A stretch of 64,000 nt of DNA from Streptomyces ficellus (GTDB lineage Bacteria > Actinomycetota > Actinomycetes > Streptomycetales > Streptomycetaceae). This document shows positions 16,696 to 25,685 of the stretch, piece by piece. The notes beneath the pieces are model-generated. The model saw nothing but the letters and a program-made list of their open reading frames with translations, had not been told where the DNA came from and searched no databases. The position numbers and the translations under genes are program-made. The DNA is taken from NCBI RefSeq assembly GCF_030406405.1, contig NZ_JAUEPL010000017.1, positions 1-64,000 of the forward strand, in the 5' to 3' direction. Each line of letters begins with the position of its first letter. Within the stretch, counting starts at the first letter, position 1.

Positions 16696-18741
16696 GTGAG
16701 CATCGAGGTCTACCGGGACACCTGGGGCATCCCGCATCTCCGCGCGGACGACGCGCTGGAACTCAGCCGCGCGCAGGGCCGCACCACCGCCCTGGACCGG
16801 GCCTGGCAGCTGGAGGTCGAGCGGCACCGCGCCCAGGGCACCACGGCCGCCTTCCTCGGCGCCGAGGCGGTCGAGTGGGACGTCTTCGCCCGCCGCTCCC
16901 GGCTGGCCGACACCGCGCGGCGCTGCTTCGACGCGCTCGACGAGCCGACGCGTACGTGGGTGTGCGCGTACGTGGACGGGGTCAACGCCGGGCTTGCGCG
17001 CGGTGCCCGCCGCGCACCGGAGTTCGCCGCGACCGGGCTCGCCCCCGGCGTCTGGGAGCCGTGGACGCCCCTCGCGGTGTGGCTGTCGACGCACATCCTG
17101 TTCGCCGGTTTCCCCACCAAGCTGTGGCGCGACCACGTCGCCGGCCGGCTCGGCGAGGAGCACGCCGAGCTGTTCGCGACCGACGGCCCCGCCACCTCCG
17201 GCAGCAACGGCTGGCTGGTGACCGGCGAGCGCACCGCCACCGGGGCGGCGCTCATCGCGGGCGACCCGCACCGGTTCATCGAGTCACCGGGTGTGTACCA
17301 GCAGATCCGGCTGGCCTGCCCCGCGTACGACGTCGTCGGGCTCGCCGTCCCGGGCGTACCCGGCCTCGCGCACTTCGGGCACACCGGCACGGTCGCCTGG
17401 GCGATCACCAACGCCATGGCCGACTACCAGGACCTGTACCGCGAGCAGCTCCGCCGCCACGAGGGACGGACCCAGGCCCTCGGCCCGGACGGCTGGGCGC
17501 CCGCCCGCGTCCACACCGAGACCATCGCGGTCAAGGGCGCCGAGCCGGTCACCGTCGAGGTGATCGAGACCGAGCGCGGGCCCGTCGTCATCGACGGCGA
17601 CGAGGGGGCCATCAGCCTGCGCTACCCGCCGCGCGTCACCGGCGAGCTCGGGTTCGCCGCGCTGCCCGCCCTGCTCGCCGCCCGCACCGTCGCCGACGTC
17701 GACGCGGCGGTCGACCGGTGGGTCGAGCCCGTCAACGTCGTCCAGGCCGCGGACACCGAGGGCGGCACCCTGCACCGGGTCGCCGGCCACGTCCCGCTGC
17801 GCCACCGCGACAACCGGCTGCGCGTCGTCCCGGCCTGGGAGCCCGGCCACGAGTGGCGCGGCCGCCACGAACCGCTGCCCCGCCGGCCCGTGGACGGCGT
17901 GGCGGTGATGGCGAACGAGCGCGGGCTCGCGGCGCCGCTCGGCATCGAGTTCGCGCCACCGCACCGGGCTCACCGCATCGCCCACCTGCTGCACCAGCGC
18001 ACGGACTGGACCGCCCCCGACATGGCGACCGTCCACATGGACACCTTGCTGGCCTCGGCCCGGCCCCTGCTGTCCCTCGCCGGCGGGCTCGACGGGCTCA
18101 CCCCGAAGGCCGCCGAGCTGCGCGACCGGCTGCTGCGCTGGGACCGGCGCATGGCCGCCGACAGCACTGACGCGGCCTCATACGCGGCGGTGCGCACGGT
18201 GGTCGTACGCCGCCTCGCCGCGCATCCCGCGCTGAACGTGCTGGCCGAGCCACCCGCGTACCCCGCGCTGTTCCAGCCGTGGCTGGCCCTGGTCCCGCGT
18301 ATCGCCTACGCCCTGGAGACCCTGCTGACGACCGGCCCCGTCCCTGCGGCCGACCGGGCGGCGGCCGTCCGCGCCGCCCTCGAAGAGGTGGCGGCGGCCG
18401 GTGAGCCGCGGCCGTGGGGCGCCACGCACCGCCTCGCGCCCTGGGCGGCGCTGCCGGACGCCGACGACGACTGGCCGGGCGTGGACGGCGACCACGACTG
18501 CGTCCTGTCCACGTCGTCCGTGCCCGGTCTGACCGACCGCAGCGCCCGCGGCCCGGCCGCCCGCTACGTCTGGGACCTGGCCCGGCGCGAGGACAGCCTC
18601 TGGGTGGTGCCCCTCGGCGCCTCGGGCGTGCCCGGCGACCCGCACCGGCGCGACCAACTGCCCCTGTGGCTCCGGGGCGGCCTCGCCCCCGTCGTCACCG
18701 ACTGGAACCAGCTCAGCAAGGAGCATGATGAGCACTACTGA
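16696..18741 (+). CDS. Penicillin-acylase-family Ntn hydrolase, iron-regulated
   Basis: A 681-residue member of peptidase family S45, which hydrolyses amide bonds of acylated amines or lactones after self-cleavage. The predicted new N-terminal nucleophile is Ser170 in GSNGWLVTG, giving an alpha part of about 169 residues and a beta part of about 511. Downstream signatures include AGDPHRFIESPGVYQQIRLACP, FGHTGTVAWAITNAMADYQDLY and VMANERG. There is no signal peptide, unlike secreted penicillin acylases, so it should act in the cytoplasm. GTG 16696 lies 16 bases after the iron box and the stop overlaps the acyltransferase by 17 bases. I infer a role in making or processing a hydroxamate siderophore. 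Confidence 0.88.
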   Translation: MSIEVYRDTWGIPHLRADDALELSRAQGRTTALDRAWQLEVERHRAQGTTAAFLGAEAVEWDVFARRSRLADTARRCFDALDEPTRTWVCAYVDGVNAGLARGARRAPEFAATGLAPGVWEPWTPLAVWLSTHILFAGFPTKLWRDHVAGRLGEEHAELFATDGPATSGSNGWLVTGERTATGAALIAGDPHRFIESPGVYQQIRLACPAYDVVGLAVPGVPGLAHFGHTGTVAWAITNAMADYQDLYREQLRRHEGRTQALGPDGWAPARVHTETIAVKGAEPVTVEVIETERGPVVIDGDEGAISLRYPPRVTGELGFAALPALLAARTVADVDAAVDRWVEPVNVVQAADTEGGTLHRVAGHVPLRHRDNRLRVVPAWEPGHEWRGRHEPLPRRPVDGVAVMANERGLAAPLGIEFAPPHRAHRIAHLLHQRTDWTAPDMATVHMDTLLASARPLLSLAGGLDGLTPKAAELRDRLLRWDRRMAADSTDAASYAAVRTVVVRRLAAHPALNVLAEPPAYPALFQPWLALVPRIAYALETLLTTGPVPAADRAAAVRAALEEVAAAGEPRPWGATHRLAPWAALPDADDDWPGVDGDHDCVLSTSSVPGLTDRSARGPAARYVWDLARREDSLWVVPLGASGVPGDPHRRDQLPLWLRGGLAPVVTDWNQLSKEHDEHY

Positions 18742-19294
18742 GTGCGTGTACGAGCAGAGCATCGACGGCTTCGGGACCGTCCGCCTCGTCCCCGTCGACC
18801 CCGCGCGCGACGCGGAGCTGCTGCACGGCTGGGTGAGCGAGGAGCGGGCCCGTTTCTGGGGCATGCGGGAGGCGACCGTCGAGGACGTGCGGGAGATCTA
18901 CGCGCACCTCGACTCGCTCACCACCCACCACGCCTTCCTCGCGCACCGGGACGGCGTGCCGGTCGCGCTCTTCCAGACGTACGAGCCGCAGGCCGACCGC
19001 GTCAGCGAGTGCTACGACGTCCAGCCGGGCGACATCGGGGTCCATCTGCTGATCGCGCCCGCGAACGCGCCGCAGCGGGGCTTCTCGTCCCATCTGGTGT
19101 CCGTCCTGGTCGCGTTCGCGCTCACCGGGCACCGGCGGATCGTGGCGGAGCCGGACGCCGCGAACGACAAGGCGATCGCGCTGCTCGCGCGCAACGGGTT
19201 CGAGGTGGGCCCCGAGGTGGTCCTGCCGGAGATCGTGCTGCCGGAGGTCCACCTCGTGGAGAAGCGGGCGCGCTTGCTGTTCCTCACTCGATGA
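18725..19294 (+). CDS. IucB/RhbD-type siderophore acyltransferase (GNAT)
   Basis: A 189-residue acyl-CoA N-acyltransferase of the lysine/cadaverine N6-hydroxylase-partner family. Signatures are ERARFWGMREATVEDVREIY, GVPVALFQTYEPQADRVSECYDVQPGDIG in two blocks, and NAPQRGFSSHLVSVLVAF followed by VAEPDAANDKAIALLARNGF. Homologues acylate hydroxylamines in aerobactin, rhizobactin and desferrioxamine synthesis. It is translated from overlapping ATGATG codons inside the acylase 3' end and shares its iron box. The hydroxylase and NIS synthetase partners are absent from the window. Its 3' end overlaps the convergent amidohydrolase by 11 bases. Confidence 0.88.
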   Translation: MMSTTECVYEQSIDGFGTVRLVPVDPARDAELLHGWVSEERARFWGMREATVEDVREIYAHLDSLTTHHAFLAHRDGVPVALFQTYEPQADRVSECYDVQPGDIGVHLLIAPANAPQRGFSSHLVSVLVAFALTGHRRIVAEPDAANDKAIALLARNGFEVGPEVVLPEIVLPEVHLVEKRARLLFLTR

Positions 19295-20369
19295 CGCGGC
19301 CGTTGAGGATCACGCGCCGGGGCGCCGCCAGGACGCGGACGTCCGCGCGCGGGTCCTCGTCGTAGACGACCAGGTCCGCCGGGGCGCCCTCCTCCAGGGC
19401 GGGCCGCCCCAGCCAGGCCCTCGCCGCCCACGAGGTCGCCGACAGGGCCTCCAGGGGCGGGATGCCGGCCCTGACCAGTTCGGCGACCTCGGCGGCGACC
19501 AGGCCGTGCGCCAGGGAGCCGCCCGCGTCGGTGCCGACGAACACGGGGACGCCCGCGTCGTACGCGGCGCGCACGGTGTCGTACCGGCGCTCGTGCAGGC
19601 GGCGCATGTGGTCGGCCCAGCGCGGGAACTTGGCCTCTCCCCCGGCCGCCAGCTTCGGGAACGTGGCGATGTTGACGAGCGTCGGCACGATGGCCACACC
19701 GCGCTCGGCGAACAGCGGGATCGTGTCCTCGGTGAGGCCCGTCGCGTGCTCGACGCAGTCGATGCCGGCCTCCACCAGGTCGCGCAGCGACTCCTCGGCG
19801 AAGCAGTGCGCGGTGACGCGGGCGCCGAGCCGGTGCGCCTCCGCGATCGCCGCCTCCGCCTCGGCGCGCGGCCAGCAGGCGCCCAGGTCCCCGCTCTCGC
19901 GGTCCAGCCAGTCGCCGACGAGCTTGACCCAGCCGTCGCCGCGACGGGCCTCCCGGGCGACGTACGCGACGAGGTCGGCCGGCTCGATCTCATGGGCGTA
20001 GTTGCGGATGTAGCGGCGGGTGCGGGCGATGTGCCGGCCGGCGCGGATGATCTTCGGGAGGTCCTCGCGGGCGTCGATCCAGCGGGTGTCGGCCGGGGAC
20101 CCGGCGTCGCGGATCAGCAGCGTGCCGGCGTCCCGGTCGGTCAGCGCCTGCTTCTCGCTGGTGGCCTCGTCCACCGCCCCGTTGGCGTCCAGCCCGACGT
20201 GGCAGTGCGCGTCCACGAGACCCGGGAGAGCCCAGCCCGTCACGGTCCTGACGTCCTCGGCACGTGCGGGCCGGTCGTAGGTGACCCGGCCGTCGATGAC
20301 CCACAGCTCGTCCCGGACGTCCTCCGGTCCGACCAGCACCCGGCCCGTCACATGCAGCACCACGCTCAT
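19284..20369 (-). CDS. Amidohydrolase-family metal-dependent hydrolase
   Basis: A 361-residue imidazolonepropionase/prolidase-like amidohydrolase. DAHCHVGLDA (about residue 55) supplies the first two metal histidines, RVTAHCFAEE and CVEHATG the next, and FVGTDAGG the catalytic Asp. The short beta-sandwich pieces at both ends (RVLVGPEDVRDELWV and DLVVYDEDPRADVRVL) are typical. The substrate is not predictable. The true start is ATG 20369; the open frame continues far upstream through the antisense of the next gene. It converges on the siderophore acyltransferase with an 11-base overlap. Confidence 0.88.
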   Translation of the reverse strand: MSVVLHVTGRVLVGPEDVRDELWVIDGRVTYDRPARAEDVRTVTGWALPGLVDAHCHVGLDANGAVDEATSEKQALTDRDAGTLLIRDAGSPADTRWIDAREDLPKIIRAGRHIARTRRYIRNYAHEIEPADLVAYVAREARRGDGWVKLVGDWLDRESGDLGACWPRAEAEAAIAEAHRLGARVTAHCFAEESLRDLVEAGIDCVEHATGLTEDTIPLFAERGVAIVPTLVNIATFPKLAAGGEAKFPRWADHMRRLHERRYDTVRAAYDAGVPVFVGTDAGGSLAHGLVAAEVAELVRAGIPPLEALSATSWAARAWLGRPALEEGAPADLVVYDEDPRADVRVLAAPRRVILNGRVIE

Positions 20370-20419
20370 GTCCAGCACTCTACGAGGGCGGAAGTACCCT
20401 CGGCGGAGCAGGCCGCGCA

Positions 20420-20497
20420 AGACCCGTACGAGACCCGTACGAGACCCGTACGAGACCGCGTACGAGACCGCGTACGAGACCAGACAAGACCCGTACG
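20420..20497. repeat. 11/12-bp tandem repeat upstream of a class V aminotransferase
   Basis: Three AGACCCGTACG units (20420-20452) are followed by two 12-bp AGACCGCGTACG variants, a broken AGACCAGACA unit and a final AGACCCGTACG (20487-20497). The array fills the space between the divergent amidohydrolase and aminotransferase and ends 36 bases before the latter's start. Confidence 0.9.
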
Positions 20498-20532
20498 AGA
20501 ACAGCCCGTCAGAGAGCAGAAAGAGCCCCGTC

Positions 20533-21645
20533 GTGACGCATCCCCTCCTCGACCTCGCCCCGCTGACCGCCGACCGCTTCGCGGCGATCGAGCGGCGTGT
20601 GGCCGCGCTGCTCTCCACCGGGCAGGACGTCGTGATCACGCAGGGTGAGGCGCTGCTGCCGCTGGAGGGCTGTATCCGCAGCGGCGCGCGGCCCGGCTCC
20701 ACCGCGCTGAACGTGGTGACGGGCCCGTACGGGCAGACCTTCGGCGACTGGCTGCGGGACTGCGGCGCGACGGTGGTGGACCTGGAGGTTCCGTTCCACA
20801 CGGCGGTGAGCGCGGACCAGGTCGCCCATGCCCTCGACCGGCACCCGGAGATCGACTTCGTGTCGCTGGTCCACGCGGAGGCGGCGACCGGCAACACCAA
20901 CCCGGTGCCCGGGATCGGTGAGGTGGTACGGGCGCACGGCGCGCTGTTCATGCTCGACGCGGTCGCGTCGGTGGGCGCGGAGCCGCTGCTGCCGGACGCG
21001 TGGGGCGTGGACCTGTGCGTGATTGGCGCGCAGAAGGCGATGGGTGGCCCGGCGGGCGTCTCGGCGGTGTCGGTGAGCGAGCGGGCGTGGGAGCGGTTCG
21101 CCGCCAATCCGCGCGCTCCCCGCCGTTCGTACCTCTCGCTCCTCGACTGGAAGGAGCGCTGGATCGACGGCGGCCGCAGGGCGCTGCTGCACGCGCCCGC
21201 GCAGCTGGAGATGCTGGCGCTGGAGGCGTGTTTGGAGCGCGTCGAGGCGGAGGGACTGGACGCGCTGATGGACCGCCACGCGTCTGCTGCGGCGGCGACG
21301 CGCGCGGGTGCGCTCGCGCTCGGCGGCGGTCTGGAGCCGTATGTGTACGAGGCGCAGGACGCCGCCCCGGTGGCCACGACGCTGCGCACCCCGGCGGGCG
21401 TCGACGCGTCCGAGCTCGTCGCGAGGGCCCTGGAGGCTAAGCCGTCGCTGCCACTGGTCGCGGGCGGTGGGGCGCTGGCCAAGGAGATGGTCCGGGTCAA
21501 CCACTACGGCCCGGACGCCGCGCCGGGCGTGGTCCGGGCCTCGCTCGCCGCGCTGGGGGCCGCCCTCGGCGAGACGGGCGCGCCGGTGAACCTGGACGCC
21601 GCCGACCGGGCTGCCACGGAGGCCTGGCGGCAGCGGCAGCGGTAG
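20533..21645 (+). CDS. Class V PLP-dependent aminotransferase (alanine-glyoxylate/serine-pyruvate-like)
   Basis: A 370-residue fold-type I PLP enzyme. HAEAATGNTNPVPGIGEVVRAHG, MLDAVASVGAEPLLPDAWGVD and the Schiff-base lysine in IGAQKAMGGPAGVSAV are class V signatures. These enzymes are alanine-glyoxylate, serine-pyruvate or pyridoxamine-pyruvate aminotransferases; which is not decidable. GTG 20533 follows an AGAAAGAG ribosome site; the frame stays open upstream through the tandem repeat. It is divergent from the amidohydrolase and convergent with the LysR gene. Confidence 0.85.
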   Translation: MTHPLLDLAPLTADRFAAIERRVAALLSTGQDVVITQGEALLPLEGCIRSGARPGSTALNVVTGPYGQTFGDWLRDCGATVVDLEVPFHTAVSADQVAHALDRHPEIDFVSLVHAEAATGNTNPVPGIGEVVRAHGALFMLDAVASVGAEPLLPDAWGVDLCVIGAQKAMGGPAGVSAVSVSERAWERFAANPRAPRRSYLSLLDWKERWIDGGRRALLHAPAQLEMLALEACLERVEAEGLDALMDRHASAAAATRAGALALGGGLEPYVYEAQDAAPVATTLRTPAGVDASELVARALEAKPSLPLVAGGGALAKEMVRVNHYGPDAAPGVVRASLAALGAALGETGAPVNLDAADRAATEAWRQRQR

Positions 21646-21775
21646 CGGTAGGCGTCGGCGGGGCGGGCGGGCCGGGCCGGCGCGGGTCGTCAAGCCGGTG
21701 CGGGCCGGTCGGCCCCTCTGGAGCGCTGGGAGCGCTTGGAGGGCTCTGGCCCTTCCGCCCGTTCGGGCCCGGTCG

Positions 21776-22708
21776 TCAGCCCGAGCAGGCCATGGGGGCC
21801 GCCTTCGCCGGCCGGGCGGGCGGGCCGGGCGGGGCCGTGGGGGCCGTTGGCGTCAGGGCGTCGAGCAGGGCCTGTACCGGTGGGGGGAGCGGCTGGGGTG
21901 ACGCGGGGACGGCGAGGGAGACCGGGACGGTGAGGGCCTGGATCGTACGGAAGGCGATCCGGGTGGTGGGCGGCAGCGGCCCCACCGGGTGGAACAGCGT
22001 CCAGGACGGCTCCGGGTCGTCGGCCAGCGCGGTCAGCGTCTCCTGGAGCGTGGTGAACGGCGGGCCCGGCGTCCAGCCCGGGAGCGCGGCGGTGACCAGG
22101 TCGTAGAAGGCGGGGTTCGCCGCGCGCGCCACGAGCCGCAGCGGCAGGCGCGCCAGCCGGTCCAGGCTCGGCGGCTCCCCCATCGCGTGCGCGTGCGCCG
22201 CCGGGAGCGCGGCGATCAGCGGGTCGGACCACAGCGGGTGCAGGGCCACCCCGTCGGCCCGCCGCACGGTGCGGACCAGGGCGGCGTCGAACGTGCCGGA
22301 GCGCACCGCCGCGAGCCGGGCCTCCTGGGGCGCCCGCTCCAGGCGGACGCGCAGCCCGGGGCGGCGGGCGGCCAGTGTGTCGAGGGCCCGGTAGACGCGG
22401 TCGGCGAACGCGCGCGTGGTACCGAGCCGGATCAGGCCCTCGGTGCCGGCGGCGATCCCGGCGGCGGTGCGCCGCACCCGGTCGGCGGCGGCGAGCGCGG
22501 CGCGCGCCTCGGGCAGCAGCCGCTCGCCGGGGGCGGTGAGGCGTATCTGCCGGGTGGAGCAGTCGAAGAGCCGCAGCCCCAACTCCCCCTCCAGGCGGGC
22601 GATGCGCCGACTGACCGATTCCTGGGCGATGTGCAGCCGCGCGGCGGCCCGGCCGAAGCCGAGTTCCTCGGCGACCGCGACGAAGCACTCCAGCTGACGC
22701 AGCTCCAC
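21776..22708 (-). CDS. LysR-family transcriptional regulator
   Basis: A 310-residue regulator. The N-terminal winged helix reads ELRQLECFVAVAEELGFGRAAARLHI then AQESVSRRIARLEGELGLRLFD (residues 2-50), followed by the periplasmic-binding-like effector domain (about 90-290) and a Pro/Ala-rich tail. The GTG at 22708 sits behind a GGGGGGAA ribosome site and gives the canonical LysR N-terminus; the frame is open 38 codons further. It is divergent from the ectoine operon but 562 bases away, so control of ect genes is possible but not shown. Confidence 0.88.
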   Translation of the reverse strand: MELRQLECFVAVAEELGFGRAAARLHIAQESVSRRIARLEGELGLRLFDCSTRQIRLTAPGERLLPEARAALAAADRVRRTAAGIAAGTEGLIRLGTTRAFADRVYRALDTLAARRPGLRVRLERAPQEARLAAVRSGTFDAALVRTVRRADGVALHPLWSDPLIAALPAAHAHAMGEPPSLDRLARLPLRLVARAANPAFYDLVTAALPGWTPGPPFTTLQETLTALADDPEPSWTLFHPVGPLPPTTRIAFRTIQALTVPVSLAVPASPQPLPPPVQALLDALTPTAPTAPPGPPARPAKAAPMACSG

Positions 22709-23270
22709 CCCTGGTTCCCCCCACCCCTCGCCTTTGATGATCGCTGTGCTGGTCAACCGCTCGCCGGTCGCGGCTTCTTCCCGCCCTGTACTTGTTCCGG
22801 CGCGCACACGGCGCCGAAACACAGGATCGCGGCCGGAGCCGAAACACAGGTACGCGCGAGAGGCCGGAATGACTCATCCGGCGGCGGTGGGGGAGAGCAC
22901 GACGGCGAGAGGCCGCCACGGCGGCCGGTCGACGCCCACGTCACCAAAAGCGAGAATCCGCGTTAATTCATAAATGCCAAGGGGGGTTTTATGAGGGTAG
23001 CTTCCCGCATTCTTCTGCCCGGTTTCGCCGACCTTAAACGCAGAGATTCTGTGAGGGCTCCACGGGCAATTCGGGCACGCGTCAAGGCGGCTACTTCACT
23101 GTGATCGACTCCACACGGCGCCCGTTTTGACCGGGAATATCCGGGCAAAACCGCACCAGCGACGGCCAGTTCACCTATGAACTCGCACTCGCGCGATAAC
23201 ACACATCGTGCGCTCACCCAACCCCTCACCCCGATGCAATTTCAGAATTTGCTGGGTAAGTTCAATCCGC
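22709..23270. other. Long intergenic region upstream of ectA
   Basis: A 562-bp gap between the divergent LysR and ectA genes. From about 22960 on it is clearly less GC-rich than the surroundings, as expected of a promoter-rich region. It contains the 28-bp palindrome described separately. I see no gene; short frames here lack family patterns. Confidence 0.6.
23124..23151. promoter_or_regulatory. 28-bp near-perfect palindrome upstream of ectA
   Basis: Arms GTTTTG-n-CCGG and CCGG-n-CAAAAC surround a central GAATAT, forming an inverted repeat about 120 bases before the ectA start. Its size and AT-rich ends suggest a dimeric regulator site for the osmoadaptive operon. Confidence 0.5.
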
Positions 23271-23819
23271 ATGACCGCCGCACAAGCAGACCTTGCAGGT
23301 GCCCGAAACGAATTCCACCGACCGGCCGCACCGGCCATCGGTATCGACACCCCACGAGTGGAGGACGGAGCCGCGATCTGGCGCATTGCTCGCGACTCCG
23401 AGGTGCTCGACCTCAACTCCTCGTACAGCTATCTGCTGTGGTGCCGGGACTTCGCCGCCACCTCCCTGGTGGCGCGCGGCGCCGATGGCGAGCCGATCGC
23501 CTTCGTCACCGGTTACCTCAGGCCGCAGCGCCCGCGCACCCTCGTCGTCTGGCAGGTCGCCGTGGACCACGCGCACCGGGGCCGGGGCCTGGCCGGTGTG
23601 CTGCTGGACGCGCTGACCGCGCGCGTGGCGGGACAGGGCGTCGACACCGTCGAGACGACCGTCACACCGGACAACACCGCGTCCGACCGGCTCTTCACCT
23701 CCTACGCGGAGCGCCGTGGCGCCTCCCTGGAGCGTGAGGTGCTCTTCGACGGGGGGCTGTTCCCCGAGGGGACGCACCAGCCCGAGGTCCTGTACCGCAT
23801 CAGCCCGATAGCCGCCTGA
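23271..23819 (+). CDS. ectA: L-2,4-diaminobutyrate N-gamma-acetyltransferase EctA
   Basis: A 182-residue GNAT enzyme, second step of ectoine synthesis: it acetylates L-2,4-diaminobutyrate from acetyl-CoA. Visible motifs are LDLNSSYSYLLWCRDFAATSLVA, ITGYL-like AFVTGYLRPQ and the CoA-binding VAVDHAHRGRGLAGVLL, then TVTPDNTASDRLF. The ATG at 23271 matches the family N-terminus; the frame is open 21 codons further upstream. No good ribosome site is visible. It heads ectABCD, 157 bases before ectB. Confidence 0.96.
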   Translation: MTAAQADLAGARNEFHRPAAPAIGIDTPRVEDGAAIWRIARDSEVLDLNSSYSYLLWCRDFAATSLVARGADGEPIAFVTGYLRPQRPRTLVVWQVAVDHAHRGRGLAGVLLDALTARVAGQGVDTVETTVTPDNTASDRLFTSYAERRGASLEREVLFDGGLFPEGTHQPEVLYRISPIAA

Positions 23820-23976
23820 AAAGCCGATAGCCCCTGAACCGCGTGAACCGCCGTCCGACGGCGGCCGGCCGAACCGCCGCCCGGACCGCCGCCCGACCGC
23901 CGTCCGAACGGCCGCCTGACCCGCCGTACGCACCGCGCTTGAGATCCCGAACACTCCCCCACGAGGAGACTTCGCC

Positions 23977-25245
23977 GTGACCATCACCCCGCCCGCCCTG
24001 AGCGTCTTCGAGACCCTCGAGTCGGAGGTGCGCAGCTACTGCCGCGGCTGGCCCGCCGTGTTCGACCGCGCACAGGGCGCCCGTCTCACCGACGAGGACG
24101 GACACACGTACCTCGACTTCTTCGCCGGTGCCGGCTCGCTCAACTACGGCCACAACAACCCGGTGCTGAAACGCGCGCTCATCGACTACATCGAGCGTGA
24201 CGGCATCACCCACGGCCTGGACATGGCGACGACCGCGAAACGCGCCTTCCTGGAGTCCTTCCAGAACACGATCCTGCGGCCGCGCGACCTGCCGTACAAG
24301 GTGATGTTCCCCGGCCCGACCGGCACGAACGCCGTGGAGGCCGCGCTGAAGCTGGCCCGCAAGGTCAAGGGCCGCGAGTCGATCGTGTCGTTCACCAACG
24401 CCTTCCACGGCATGTCGCTCGGCTCGCTCGCCGTCACCGGCAACGCCTTCAAGCGCGCCGGGGCCGGCATCCCGCTCGTCCACGGCACGCCGATGCCGTT
24501 CGACAACTACCTCGACGGCAAGGTCCCGGACTTCCTCTGGTTCGAGCGACTGCTCCAGGACCAGGGCTCCGGCCTGAACAAGCCGGCCGCCGTGATCGTC
24601 GAGACGGTGCAGGGCGAGGGCGGCATCAACGTGGCCCGCCCCGAGTGGCTGCGGGCGCTGCGGGAGCTGTGCGACCGCCAGGACATGCTGCTGATCGTGG
24701 ACGACATCCAGATGGGCTGCGGCCGCACCGGTGCCTTCTTCTCCTTCGAGGAGGCGGGCATCACCCCCGACATCGTCACGCTGTCGAAGTCCATCAGCGG
24801 GTACGGACTGCCGATGTCGCTGTGCCTGTTCATGCCGGAGCTCGACATCTGGGGCCCGGGCGAGCACAACGGCACCTTCCGCGGCAACAACCCGGCCTTC
24901 GTCACCGCCACGGCCACGCTGGACACCTACTGGGCCGACGGCCAGATGGAGAAGCAGACCATCGCGCGCGGCGAGCAGGTCGAGCAGGCGCTGCTGGCCA
25001 TCTGCGACGAGAACTCCGCCTACGGCGCCCACTTCCGGGGCCGGGGCCTGGTCTGGGGCATGGAGTTCACCGACAAGTCCCGCGCGGCCGCCGTCTGCGC
25101 GCGGGCGTTCGAGCTGGGACTGCTGCTGGAGACCTCGGGCCCGCGGAGCGAGGTCGTCAAGCTGCTGCCGCCGCTGACGATCACGCCCGACGAACTGGAC
25201 GAGGGACTGCGCACGCTGGCCCGCGCGGTGCGCGAGACCGCCTGA
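23977..25245 (+). CDS. ectB: Diaminobutyrate-2-oxoglutarate transaminase EctB
   Basis: A 422-residue class III PLP aminotransferase that makes L-2,4-diaminobutyrate from aspartate semialdehyde and glutamate, the first ectoine step. Signatures are [47 protein letters not shown] and the PLP lysine in [12 protein letters not shown]. The GTG at 23977 follows ACGAGGAGAC, a strong ribosome site. The length and order (ectA-ectB-ectC-ectD) are canonical. Confidence 0.97.
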   Translation: MTITPPALSVFETLESEVRSYCRGWPAVFDRAQGARLTDEDGHTYLDFFAGAGSLNYGHNNPVLKRALIDYIERDGITHGLDMATTAKRAFLESFQNTILRPRDLPYKVMFPGPTGTNAVEAALKLARKVKGRESIVSFTNAFHGMSLGSLAVTGNAFKRAGAGIPLVHGTPMPFDNYLDGKVPDFLWFERLLQDQGSGLNKPAAVIVETVQGEGGINVARPEWLRALRELCDRQDMLLIVDDIQMGCGRTGAFFSFEEAGITPDIVTLSKSISGYGLPMSLCLFMPELDIWGPGEHNGTFRGNNPAFVTATATLDTYWADGQMEKQTIARGEQVEQALLAICDENSAYGAHFRGRGLVWGMEFTDKSRAAAVCARAFELGLLLETSGPRSEVVKLLPPLTITPDELDEGLRTLARAVRETA

Positions 25246-25283
25246 ATCCCTTCCCCCGTCGTACGAAAGAGAGTTGCACCACC

Positions 25284-25682
25284 GTGATCGTCCGATCGTT
25301 CAAGGACATCGAGAACACCGAGCGCCATGTGAAGGCCGCGTCCGGCACGTGGGAGTCCAAGCGCATCGTGCTCGCCAAGGAGAAGGTCGGCTTCTCGCTC
25401 CACGAGACCGTGCTGTACGCGGGGACGGAGACGTCGATGTGGTACGCCAACCACATCGAGGCCGTGCTGTGCGTCGAGGGCGAGGCCGAGCTGACCAACG
25501 ACGAGACGGGCGAGTCGCACTGGATCGAGCCGGGCACGATGTACCTGCTCGACGGCCATGAGCGGCACACCCTGCGCCCCAAGACCGACTTCCGCTGCGT
25601 GTGCGTCTTCAACCCGCCCGTCACGGGACGGGAGGACCACGACGAGAACGGCGTCTATCCGCTGCTGACCGAGGAGGGCTGA
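25284..25682 (+). CDS. ectC: L-ectoine synthase EctC
   Basis: A 132-residue cupin that cyclises N-gamma-acetyl-L-2,4-diaminobutyrate to ectoine with loss of water, using an iron bound in the cupin barrel. Visible are MIVRSF-type start ([15 protein letters not shown]), [28 protein letters not shown], and [27 protein letters not shown] 25284 lies 38 bases after ectB; the end of the gene carries the ribosome site of ectD. Confidence 0.97.
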   Translation: MIVRSFKDIENTERHVKAASGTWESKRIVLAKEKVGFSLHETVLYAGTETSMWYANHIEAVLCVEGEAELTNDETGESHWIEPGTMYLLDGHERHTLRPKTDFRCVCVFNPPVTGREDHDENGVYPLLTEEG

Positions 25683-25685
25683 ACC

